From Candidatus Poribacteria bacterium (GTDB taxonomy: Bacteria; Poribacteria; WGA-4E; GCA-2687025): DNA of 64,000 nucleotides. Below are positions 17,571-26,900 of this stretch, piece after piece. The stretch lies in the NCBI GenBank assembly GCA_028818695.1, contig JAPPNK010000020.1:259600-323599 (forward strand). Reading direction: 5' to 3'. Each line of letters begins with the position of its first letter. The stretch's first letter is position 1. The position numbers and the translations under genes were made by a program. Below the pieces are notes generated by a model. It saw only the letters and a list, made by a program, of their open reading frames with translations, was not told the DNA's origin and searched no databases.

Positions 17571-17599
17571 TTTACAGACGGCGTTCTCCCGGCTAACAT
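17571..17599 (+). promoter_or_regulatory. candidate mfd promoter, near-leaderless
   Basis: TTTACA, a 17-base spacer, then TAACAT, ending 8 bases before the ATG at 17608. No ribosome site is visible between, so the mfd message may be leaderless. Confidence 0.35.
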
Positions 17600-17607
17600 A
17601 ATCTTGT

Positions 17608-20600
17608 ATGCGCGCCTTCATAGACCGTCTTCTCAAGTTTGAGCCGTTCCTTGCGTTGCTGCGCCGCTTAGACGCTTCGGACGCCCCGCTCGTTGATGCG
17701 ACGGGGCTTCATGGATCGGCGGGCGCGATGCTGATCGCCGCCCTGCGTCAAACGCTCCCGTCCGACGCTTCCATTCTCTGCGCGCTGCCGACGCAAGCGG
17801 ACGCCCGAAAATGGCAGAACGACCTCAAAGCGTTCGGCGTCTCCAACGCGGCATGCTTCCCTCTTGTGCCGGACATCTACGGCGAGCTCGGCTCCGACTC
17901 GCTCTGGGCTTTGCGCGCCGACCGTATGGACGCGGCGGAGGCGCTCATCGGCGGGGGCGTCGTTGCGGCGTCGGCGTATGCGCTTGCGCAGCGGCTTCCG
18001 CCGATAGACGAGGCGCTCAAGGCGTCGCCCATTCTTGAGGTTGGCGAAACCTTCGGCTTTCAAAATCTCGCGGCTTCGCTGGCGCGCCTCGGTTACCGCC
18101 GGCGCGATACGGTGGAGGCGCCGGGCGAGTTTGCCGTGCGCGGCGGCATCATGGACATTTTCCCCCCAACTTTCGACCGCCCCGCCCGCATCGAATTCTG
18201 GGGCGATGAAATCGAGTCGATACGCGCATTTGACGAGGGAACGCAGCGGTCGATGCATGCGCTGGAGTCGCTGCGTTTGGCGCCGGCGGGCGAAACGCTG
18301 TTGACAGACGAAGCGCGGCAAGAATGGACAAAGCGCGCCAACGCCAGAGCCGCCGAATACCCCTCCGTTCGGCTGCGCGGCGAAATTGACGAACTCACCG
18401 AACAGATTTATGAATCGGACGCCCCAACAGGAATGGAGCGTTACTATCCGCTGCTGTTCCCAGACGGAAAAACGCTTTTAGACATGGCTCCCGACAACTC
18501 AATCCTCGTCATGTGGGAGCCGCGCTGGATGTTCCGCGAGTTGAACCGTTTTCATGAAAAAGTGGACGGACTAGCCGAGCAGGCGCGCGGCGAGGACAGG
18601 CTCTGGATGACAGCGGAGGAAACGTACCTCAACGAAGAGCGTCTGCGCGGCGCAATGTCCCGCTTCAAAACGATTCGATCCTCGTTGACGCCGGTTGACG
18701 GGAGCGGCGAGTCGAAGCGCATCGATTTTAAGACGCAGCCGATCGTCTTAGGCAAGGGCGGACTTCAGCCTTTCTTTGAGGCGCTGAACGCATGGCTGGC
18801 GGACGGCTGGCAAACGCTTGTGGGCTGCGCGGACGAGGCGTCCAGCATGCAGCTGCGCGATCTGTTGAAGGAGCGCGGTTTGCTCAAAGAAGCGGTCGCG
18901 GTGGAATCGATGCCGCTCTCCTCCTCTTTCATGAGCGAAGAGATGCAGTCTGCCGTTGTGTCGCATGAAGGCGCTTTTGGACGGGCGCGCAGCCTGCCGG
19001 CGCGGTCGCGGCGCAGACCAGGCGTTCCCCTGTTGAGCCTTATGGAACTGGGCGAGGGAGACTATGTCGCCCATATCGCGCATGGCATCGGCAGGTACAG
19101 AGGAATACGGCGCATGAGTTCAGACGGGCAGGCGCAAGATTTTCTCCTGTTAGAATATGCCGGCGGCGACATGCTTTATGTCCCAGTCCACAACATCGAC
19201 CTTGTACAAAGATATGTCGGGCCGCAGGGAGAAAAAGGTCCCCCGCTAGACCGCATCGGCGGGACCGCTTGGAAACGGGCGTCTGCGCGGGCGAAGCGTT
19301 CTGCCGAGCGGCTGGCGGAGGAGCTGCTGTCTCTTTATGCGCAGCGGGAGGCGATGCCGGGGCGCGCCTACTCGTCCGACACGCTCTGGCAAAAAGAGTT
19401 TGAAGCCGCCTTTCCGTATGAAGAAACGCCCGACCAGGCCGCCGCGATTGAGGATGTCAAAGAGGATATGGAGCGGGCGCGTCCGATGGACAGGCTCATC
19501 TGCGGCGACGTCGGCTACGGCAAAACGGAGGTCGCCATGCGCGCCGCCTTCAAAGCGGTCATGGACGGAGCCCAAGCCGCCTTTTTAGCCCCGACGACCG
19601 TTCTGGCGCAGCAGCATTACCACACGATCCAGGAGCGATTTAAAGAATTTCCGATACAGGCGCGTCTGCTAAGCCGCTTGATTCCGCCCAAAGAAAACAG
19701 GCAGACGATCGCCCATCTCGCCAACGGGACGGTCGATCTGGTCGTTGGGACGCACCGCCTGCTTTCGGCGGATGTGCAGTTTCGGCAGCTCGGCTTGCTG
19801 GTGATCGACGAGGAGCATCGGTTCGGAGTGAAGCAGAAGGAGCGGTTGAAGCAGCTCAAGAAGGTGGTCGACACGTTGACGCTCACCGCGACGCCGATTC
19901 CGCGGACTCTCCATATGGCGGTGTCGGGCGCGCGCGATATGAGCGTCATAGCGACGCCGCCCGAAAACCGCCTGCCGATTGAAACGTACGTGATCGAATA
20001 CCGGCCGGAGCTGGTGCGCGCCGCCATTCTGCGCGAGCTCGGTCGGGAGGGTCAGGCGTTCTTTGTCCATAACCGCGTTCGGGGGATCGAGACGATCGCC
20101 GAAAATCTGCGTCAGCTTGTCCCGGAGGCGCGCTTCTCGGTCGCGCATGGACAGATGCGGGAGCGCGCTTTGGAGGACGCGATGCTCCGCTTTATTCAGC
20201 ATGAAAGCGATGTTCTCGTATGCACAACGATCATTGAGTCCGGTTTGGACATCCCAAACGTCAACACGATCATTGTAAACCGCGCGGACGCCCTCGGCCT
20301 GGCGCAACTTTATCAGCTCCGCGGCCGCGTCGGGCGGTCCGACCGCCGGGCGTACGGCTTTTTGATGTATCCTAACGACCGAACGCTCGGCGAAACCTCC
20401 CTAAAACGGCTCCGCGTCATTGAAGAGTTTACAGAACTGGGCGCAGGGTTTAAAATAGCTCTGCGCGATATGGAAATACGCGGCGCCGGCAATCTGCTCG
20501 GACCGGAGCAGCATGGACACATGGCGTCGGTCGGGTATGATCTGTATTGCCGTCTGTTGAAAAATGCTGTAGCCGAGCTGAAAGGCGAGGAGATTGAAGA

Positions 20601-21066
20601 GGAGTTGGAAACGAAGATGCGCTTTCCGATGGCGGCGTATCTGCCGGACGAGTACATCGCGGACAGCGGATCCAAGTTTGCGCTCTATCGACGCATTGCG
20701 CGCGTCCGAACGATGGAGGATCGCGACATGATCATCGACGAAATGCGCGACCGCTACGGCCCCCTGCCGGACGAGGCGCGCCATCTGCTGGAGATCGCGT
20801 GTTTAAAGGGAAGAGCGTCGGCTCTCGGCGCGACGTCGCTGTCGGCGGTCGGCGGCGAGGCGCGAATCTCGTTTGACGAAAAGCTGGCGAAGGTGGAGGT
20901 TGAGCGCGTGTTGGCTCTTGTCAATTCTGACGCAAAGGCGCGGCTGATACCGCCCTCGCAGCTGTCGGCGCCCTTGCCTTCAAGCCGATCATATGACATA
21001 TTTTCACAGTTGCATACTATTTTTGACATGCTAGAGGTTCCTAAAGAGGAGGCGTACCGCTCATGA
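17608..21066 (+). CDS. mfd: transcription-repair coupling factor Mfd
   Basis: 1152 residues, the usual family length. UvrB-like N-terminal modules occupy about 1-330 (FQNLAASLARLGYRRRDTVEAPGEFAVRGGIMDIFPP), and the CarD-like RNA-polymerase-interacting domain about 475-550 (GDYVAHIAHGIGRYRGI). The RecG-like translocase has Walker A GDVGYGKTE near 631, DEEH near 733, LTATPIPRTLHMA and QLRGRVGRSDRRAYGF. The C-terminal TRCF domain follows. The enzyme removes stalled RNA polymerase at lesions and recruits UvrA. No Shine-Dalgarno is obvious. The stop overlaps the start of the parvulin lipoprotein gene (ATGA), so mfd heads the operon leading to lptD. Confidence 0.97.
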   Translation: MRAFIDRLLKFEPFLALLRRLDASDAPLVDATGLHGSAGAMLIAALRQTLPSDASILCALPTQADARKWQNDLKAFGVSNAACFPLVPDIYGELGSDSLWALRADRMDAAEALIGGGVVAASAYALAQRLPPIDEALKASPILEVGETFGFQNLAASLARLGYRRRDTVEAPGEFAVRGGIMDIFPPTFDRPARIEFWGDEIESIRAFDEGTQRSMHALESLRLAPAGETLLTDEARQEWTKRANARAAEYPSVRLRGEIDELTEQIYESDAPTGMERYYPLLFPDGKTLLDMAPDNSILVMWEPRWMFRELNRFHEKVDGLAEQARGEDRLWMTAEETYLNEERLRGAMSRFKTIRSSLTPVDGSGESKRIDFKTQPIVLGKGGLQPFFEALNAWLADGWQTLVGCADEASSMQLRDLLKERGLLKEAVAVESMPLSSSFMSEEMQSAVVSHEGAFGRARSLPARSRRRPGVPLLSLMELGEGDYVAHIAHGIGRYRGIRRMSSDGQAQDFLLLEYAGGDMLYVPVHNIDLVQRYVGPQGEKGPPLDRIGGTAWKRASARAKRSAERLAEELLSLYAQREAMPGRAYSSDTLWQKEFEAAFPYEETPDQAAAIEDVKEDMERARPMDRLICGDVGYGKTEVAMRAAFKAVMDGAQAAFLAPTTVLAQQHYHTIQERFKEFPIQARLLSRLIPPKENRQTIAHLANGTVDLVVGTHRLLSADVQFRQLGLLVIDEEHRFGVKQKERLKQLKKVVDTLTLTATPIPRTLHMAVSGARDMSVIATPPENRLPIETYVIEYRPELVRAAILRELGREGQAFFVHNRVRGIETIAENLRQLVPEARFSVAHGQMRERALEDAMLRFIQHESDVLVCTTIIESGLDIPNVNTIIVNRADALGLAQLYQLRGRVGRSDRRAYGFLMYPNDRTLGETSLKRLRVIEEFTELGAGFKIALRDMEIRGAGNLLGPEQHGHMASVGYDLYCRLLKNAVAELKGEEIEEELETKMRFPMAAYLPDEYIADSGSKFALYRRIARVRTMEDRDMIIDEMRDRYGPLPDEARHLLEIACLKGRASALGATSLSAVGGEARISFDEKLAKVEVERVLALVNSDAKARLIPPSQLSAPLPSSRSYDIFSQLHTIFDMLEVPKEEAYRS

Positions 21067-23264
21067 ACGGATTATGGAAACGATTTCATTGGGTTAAATT
21101 CATTGCCGCAGCGGCTCTCTCATCAGCGCTGATCGCTTGCGGCGCGTCGCATGCATCGACGCAGGAAGAACAGATCGATTCAGAAGAGGCGGCGGTCGAG
21201 CAATCTGAAGCAGAAGAGGCGGCGACAGCGGAGGAAGCGAAACCGGAAGATGTCCTGCTGGCGACATTCGCCTGGAAAGGCGAAGAGCATACGATCACCT
21301 TGGCGGAGCTGCTGCAGGAGCTGGAGGAGCTGCCGTCCTACCACAAGCGCCGGTATGAAGGGCGGGAAGGGCGGCAAACCTACCTCGCCCTGATGGCCGA
21401 GAGCCGCATCGCCCTTGAGCGCGCGATGGAGCTGGGGCTTGAAGACGATCCTGTCGTCGAAGCGAAGACGGAAGAGCTGCGCCGCAAGATACTGCTGGAT
21501 GCGGTTGAAAAAGTGGAGGTGGAGGACAAGGCGGTTGTCACGGACGAGGCGGCGGAAGATTATTACAACCGCAACCTTGAAAAGTACCATCTGCCGGAGC
21601 GCGTCCGTCTTCTCAGTTTGGCGGTGAAGGACGAGGAGCAGGCGGGCGGCTATTTGAAAGAGATCAAGGACGGAACGCGCACGTTCGACGAGATCGTGAA
21701 GCAGCTGTCCGAAGACGGGCTAAACGAGGGGCCGGGCGGACGCAACAACGGCGACACAGGACTCTTTGCGCAGGATTCGTTTGTGGGGGCGGAGCCGTTC
21801 ACCGAGGCCGCTTTCGCCCTTGAAGTCGGGCAGATGACCGAAGAGGTGTTTTCGTTGGAGTATAACGGCGAGACGTACTTCATGCTGTTTCGGCTTGAGG
21901 AACGCGCAGAGCCGTATCAGCAGACGCTCGAAGAGGTGATCGACCGCGCCCGCCGCTCCGCCGAAATAGAGTTGACCGAAGCGCGCGAAGCCGCCTGGGC
22001 AAGCGAGCTTGAACAGATTGGGCAGCTGACGCTTTACCCGGACAGGTTGCCGGAGCCGCCCATGAGAGATGTGGTTGAAGAGACGCCCGAAAACGGCGAA
22101 GAATCGACCGACTCAGAGTCGTCAAAAACTGACTCGGAGTCGTCAAAAGGGAAAGAGCTGGTTCCCGCCGACGAAGTCGTGTTCGCCGACCTTGAGATGG
22201 ACGCCGCGACCGTGCTGGCTGAATGGACCTGGGACGGAGTTCAGCGCGCCTACACGTGGGGACAACTGCAGGCGCATTTTGACGAATTGCGCCCCTACCG
22301 CAAGAGCCGTTACGCCGGCGTGGAGGGATGGACAAATCTTGTGAAAGAGCGCGCTTTGGAGGAGCTGAAGGTTTTGGAAGCCGAGGCGCTCAATCTCGGC
22401 AAAACGGATGAAGACGCCGCTCAGCTGGCGGAATATCGGCGCCAGCTCATGATTGAGCAGCTGTACGAAAAAGAGATCAAAGGGATGGCGGACATCTCCG
22501 AGGAGCGGCTCATGGCGTACTATAAGGAGCATGCTTCCGAGTATGTGGAGCCTGAAAAGGCGCGCTTGACCTGCATCACGCTGCTGGACGACAAAGAGGC
22601 AGCCGACAAGCTGTTCGCCGAGCTCGTCAACGGGCGGGACATCGCCGAAGCGGCGCAAACCCTCTCGGAAGCGGAGAAAAACCAAGGACCAGGCGGACGC
22701 AACAACGGCGACACGGGCTTCATCACCCGAAACACCTTCGCGCAGGCGGAGGCGTTCACCGAAGCTGTTTTCTCCACAGAGGCGGGTCAGATCGTTTCCG
22801 AGGTGGTTGTTCAACCGCTGGGCGAAGACGCGACCTACTACATGATCTTCAGAGTTGAAGAAAAAATGCCGCAGCGTCAACAAACCTTTGAGGAAGTTCG
22901 TTCCACTATAGAGAAGGCGGTTGGAAAGATCGCCCGCGAGGAACGGCTAAACGAATGGCTGACGGCGTTGAAGGAGCGGACGAATTTGACGATTTATCCT
23001 GAGCGTCTGCCCGAAGATCCGCCGCCCGAAGAAGAGAACGTCGAAGAAACTCCCGAAGGCGGCGAAGAATCGACAGACGCCGAAAGCGATCCCTCAAACA
23101 TTGGAAATGTTGAGGGAGATAACAACTCGGTCGAGAACGAGATCAAAATAAATGTCGAGGGCGAAAACAAGATCAAAATCAAAAAAAATGTTGAGGGCGA
23201 AAACGACTCCATCGAGATCGACGGAGAAGAGGCGGAAACGAATGACGAAGAATCACCGGAGTAG
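21063..23264 (+). CDS. lipoprotein with two parvulin-type peptidyl-prolyl isomerase domains
   Basis: 733 residues. Signal peptide with lipobox LIAC (Cys26), then an acidic linker. It has two similar halves of about 330 residues, each with a SurA/PrsA-like helical part and a PpiC domain (about 170-290 and 510-625). Both carry the loop GPGGRNNGDTG, and each ends with a TLEEV/TFEEV..I...ERTNLTIYPERLPE-type helix. The C-terminal tail (about 680-733) is charged and repetitive, with three NVEG(D/E)N units separated by lysine- or asparagine-rich spacers. Parvulins catalyse cis-trans prolyl isomerisation in the periplasm. Placement directly before SurA-like and LptD genes suggests a role in outer-membrane protein folding. 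Confidence 0.92.
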   Translation: MNGLWKRFHWVKFIAAAALSSALIACGASHASTQEEQIDSEEAAVEQSEAEEAATAEEAKPEDVLLATFAWKGEEHTITLAELLQELEELPSYHKRRYEGREGRQTYLALMAESRIALERAMELGLEDDPVVEAKTEELRRKILLDAVEKVEVEDKAVVTDEAAEDYYNRNLEKYHLPERVRLLSLAVKDEEQAGGYLKEIKDGTRTFDEIVKQLSEDGLNEGPGGRNNGDTGLFAQDSFVGAEPFTEAAFALEVGQMTEEVFSLEYNGETYFMLFRLEERAEPYQQTLEEVIDRARRSAEIELTEAREAAWASELEQIGQLTLYPDRLPEPPMRDVVEETPENGEESTDSESSKTDSESSKGKELVPADEVVFADLEMDAATVLAEWTWDGVQRAYTWGQLQAHFDELRPYRKSRYAGVEGWTNLVKERALEELKVLEAEALNLGKTDEDAAQLAEYRRQLMIEQLYEKEIKGMADISEERLMAYYKEHASEYVEPEKARLTCITLLDDKEAADKLFAELVNGRDIAEAAQTLSEAEKNQGPGGRNNGDTGFITRNTFAQAEAFTEAVFSTEAGQIVSEVVVQPLGEDATYYMIFRVEEKMPQRQQTFEEVRSTIEKAVGKIAREERLNEWLTALKERTNLTIYPERLPEDPPPEEENVEETPEGGEESTDAESDPSNIGNVEGDNNSVENEIKINVEGENKIKIKKNVEGENDSIEIDGEEAETNDEESPE

Positions 23265-23267
23265 GCG

Positions 23268-23942
23268 ATGAGAGCAAGTTGTCAAAAGCGGATTGGTTGG
23301 ATCGCGGCGGTACTGCTGTGCGCGGCGATGGCATTTCCGACGCATTCGAACGCGAAGATTGTGGACCGCATCGTCGCGTTTGTAAACGCGGAAGCGTTGA
23401 CGCAGGGCGATCTTCAGGGGTTGATTCGAGACCATGCGCAGCTGCTGCAGGCGTTTCAACGGCTGAGTCCGTCCGAAGCGCAGCGCGCGGCAGAAGAGCA
23501 GTCGGAGGCGCATCTAGAGGAGCTGATCGCGACCAGCCTGCTCGTTCAGGAGGCGCGCCGTCAGGAGCAGGAGAATCCGCAGTATCAGATCGCTCAGACG
23601 ACTCTGGACGATTTCATCCGCGCCTTTCGAATGGAGCGGCAGTTGACCGACGACGCGGACTTCGCTCTGGCGCTGCGCCAGCGGAATCAGACCCAAGAGG
23701 CGTTTCGCCGAGAGATGATGCGCACTCTGCGGATACGGGAGCTGTTGACGCGCGAGCTGATACCGCGCTTGAATGTGACGGACAAGGACGCAGCCGCGTA
23801 TTATGAGGCAAACAAAGAAGCGTTTGCCTCCAAAAACGAAGCCCGCCGCGCCCTGCGCGAAAAGCGTTTTCTAGAGGAAAGGGAAACCTACATCGCCCGT
23901 CTGCGTCAAAAAGCGTTCGTGAAGGTGTTGATCCAGTTCTGA
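23268..23942 (+). CDS. SurA-like periplasmic chaperone lacking the isomerase domain
   Basis: 224 residues with a signal peptide (MRASCQKRIGWIAAVLLCAAMAFPTHSNA). The SurA N-terminal signature follows: IVDRIVAFVNAEALTQGDL, then LEELIATSLLVQEARRQ, and a helical part ending YYEANKEAFASKNEARRALREKRFLEERETYIARLRQKAFVKVLIQF. That last piece matches the C-terminal helix and strand of SurA. Both parvulin domains normally found between these parts are missing, so it is a chaperone-only form. The three-base gap before it and the one-base overlap with lptD indicate one transcript. The missing isomerase activity may be supplied by the parvulin domains in the two neighbouring proteins. Confidence 0.85.
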   Translation: MRASCQKRIGWIAAVLLCAAMAFPTHSNAKIVDRIVAFVNAEALTQGDLQGLIRDHAQLLQAFQRLSPSEAQRAAEEQSEAHLEELIATSLLVQEARRQEQENPQYQIAQTTLDDFIRAFRMERQLTDDADFALALRQRNQTQEAFRREMMRTLRIRELLTRELIPRLNVTDKDAAAYYEANKEAFASKNEARRALREKRFLEERETYIARLRQKAFVKVLIQF

Positions 23943-26900
23943 TGCGAATTGCCGCGTTCATCATCTGCCTGCCGATTCTATTGGGCGCGCGCTATGTCTG
24001 GGCGGAGGAGACGCCGGACGTTCCCCCATCCGAAGCCGACGGCAACGGTTCAACGGCGGAGCAAACGCAGGACAGCGAAGAGGCGGGCAAAGAACAGGAC
24101 AGCGAAGAGGAGGACATCGGCGCCGCTTCCGAGGTGTCCATTCTAGACCGCGATATGCGCCTCAAATCGGACGAGGTGTATATTGACGCGGGCGACACGG
24201 TCGTCTGGACCGAAGAAGGCGCCCATGTGCGCGGCGACGCTTATATCCGATTCTCCGATATGACGCTGCAGGCGGACGATGTGTGGATGCATATGGAAAA
24301 AAAGGCTCTGCGCGCCAAAGGCAACGTCCGCCTGACGGTCGAGAACGAAATCACCTACGCCGACGAGCTGGTCTTCAACTTTGAAACAAAACAGGGGGTC
24401 GCATACGGCGGCGCGGCGTACGGAGAGCCTTGGTACTATCAGGGGGTCAAGATCGTCCGCGTCTCGGAGCGCGAGTCGCTCATCAACAACGGCATCTTAT
24501 CGACCAGCTCTCTCAAATATCCGCATACCTACTTCAAGGCGTCGCAGATCTTCGTTCATTTAGAGCAGGAGATCATCGCCAAAAACGTGGTGTTCATGAT
24601 TGGAGGCGTTCCACTGCTCTGGATACCTGTTTACCGGCGCAGCTTGCGCGAAAAAAAGCCGGCGCCGTTGATTGTGAAGGTCGGCAGCGACAGCTATCTG
24701 GGGCATTGGGCGACCTTTATTTTGCCGTTGCGGCGCACTCAGCGGATGCGCAGCATTCTTCAGTTCGATTGGTCGACCTCAAGAGGAACGGGGCAGGGCT
24801 TTGAGACGACCTACAATGTGCGCGATGTGAATCTGCGCTGGATCGTTTTTAAAAAACCGGAGGACGCGACAGCCGCTGAGCTGTCCGATTTGCGCAAAAA
24901 AGCGGCGCAGGTGCATGCCCGACTAAGAGGAGATTTTGACAATCGGCTCATCCTTCGGCTTTTCTTGCCTTACGAAATAGGGGCAGAGGACATAGACCGC
25001 GCCCGATCCAGAGCGCAGGAGGTTCAAGACGCGCTGGCGCAGGGAGAGGATTTTGGCGATCTGGCGGGGCGCTACTCCTCCGAATCGACTTCCGCCCAGA
25101 ACAAAGGTTTTCTGGGCTATATGGCGGCGGGAGACGGTCTCCTTCGCCCCGAGCTGGAAGCGGCGGCCCTCTCTCTGGAATACGGCGAAACGAGCGAACA
25201 GATCGAAGCGGAAGACGGCCACTACTTTTTTCGAGTGAACGATATTCTGGAAACGCATGGGCGCATCGAAAAGCAGACGCAGATGATTCATGTCGCCGTT
25301 GAGGCGAGCGAGGCGTCTCGAGAGACGACGCGCAACCTCGCCGAGTCGCTCATGGACCGCGCCAATTCGGGCGCCGATTTCCGGGAGTTAATCAACGAAT
25401 ACGAGGCGGACCCTCCCGAATCGATGCTCGGCGAAACGGAAGAGCCGGCAGCGCATGGCGGCGCCGCGAAGGAGTCGAACCTGCCATTGAACCAGTATGA
25501 ATGGGGGCAGCAGCAAGAGCTGCGCAAAATGCAGGTCGGCAGCGTGTCGACCCCGATTCAGTTTCGGGAGGGGCTGCTCATTGTGAAGCTGCTCGGAAGG
25601 TCCGAGACGCCCGATTTCAGCGCTCTTGCCAAGCAGCTGTCGGACGACGAAGAGACGCGCGACAACGGAGGCTACCTGGGATGGGTCGGCCCGGGCGATC
25701 TGCCGCGCAGGGTGTACAGCGCGTCGCGCGTTCTTGAACAGGGAGAGGTGAGCGCCAGCGTCGTCGAGACGGAGGACTCGTTTGTGATGACGAAGTCGGA
25801 GGGGCGGCGCAACATCACAGGCCAAGCGACGGTGTCCCGCGAAGACCTGCGCTCCTACAGCCGAGAGAACGCCTATAAAACGGGCGATCAGTATTCGGCG
25901 TATCTGCGCCATCAGCAGGACATTCCCCTTGGATGGGAGCGCGAGGGCAAGCGGTTGGCGTTCTGGTCGCGGCTCGATTACAACAGCCGCATTCCGCGCA
26001 CCGATTCGGAAGGAAATGCGTATATTCAAGAGAGCTCGGAGATGCGCGCGTTTGGAACGATCGTTTTCGACTCCGCTGAGGATCTTTACAATCAACGAGA
26101 ACTCTCGCTCCGGTCGCGTCTAACGGTCGACAAGAGCTTTGACTTTGCGGACGGGCTTGGCTCTACGCATAAGCAGCCTGAACTGGATATGTCTCTGGAC
26201 GGGCAGCTGTCGCGCATTTACGGCGTCAGGCGGATCAATCGGACGCTGCGCGACCTTTCCGTCAAATGGGACAAGCTAAACGTTCCGATCTTGAAGGTTC
26301 CGACGTTTGACGATATGGACTTTTCTTTAAACGCCGGCGCGACGAACCTGAAACGCGATCGGTACCGTTTTTCGGACGCGATCTACGCCATACGTCAAGA
26401 GCGCGGTTTGGAGGGAGAGCAAACGCAGGATGTGTCGCTCTGGACGGCGGACGCAAGCTTGAACATCGACAAAGACACGACCGTCACCGTCACAAGTACC
26501 CGAGCGGTCACCTTCAGAATGTACGGCGCTGGGCGCTTGGTGTACAATGAAGAGGATCAGAAAGGAAACCAGCATATTTTGCGCGGCGTTGTGAGCGGGA
26601 ATGTGGCAGCGAACAACACGCTTGCGCGCGTGTATGACATCAGCTTTATCCCTGGCGCAAGCCGTCTCCGCCATGAGATCGCGGCCTCCGCCGATTTCGA
26701 CTGGTCCCCGTCAGCCAACGACGAGGCGGAAGACCCTGATAATCCCGACCCGGACGATATTTTGCTGTATCCGTTTGGCTCCAGCGTGTATGTGTATGAG
26801 CGGAAAGAGATCGGTATGAGCTTCGGCTCCACCATTCGGGTGAAGACAAAGCTGAATAAGGAGTTTCAGGCGCTGCGTTTCGATGCGAGCGTGAGCCGCG

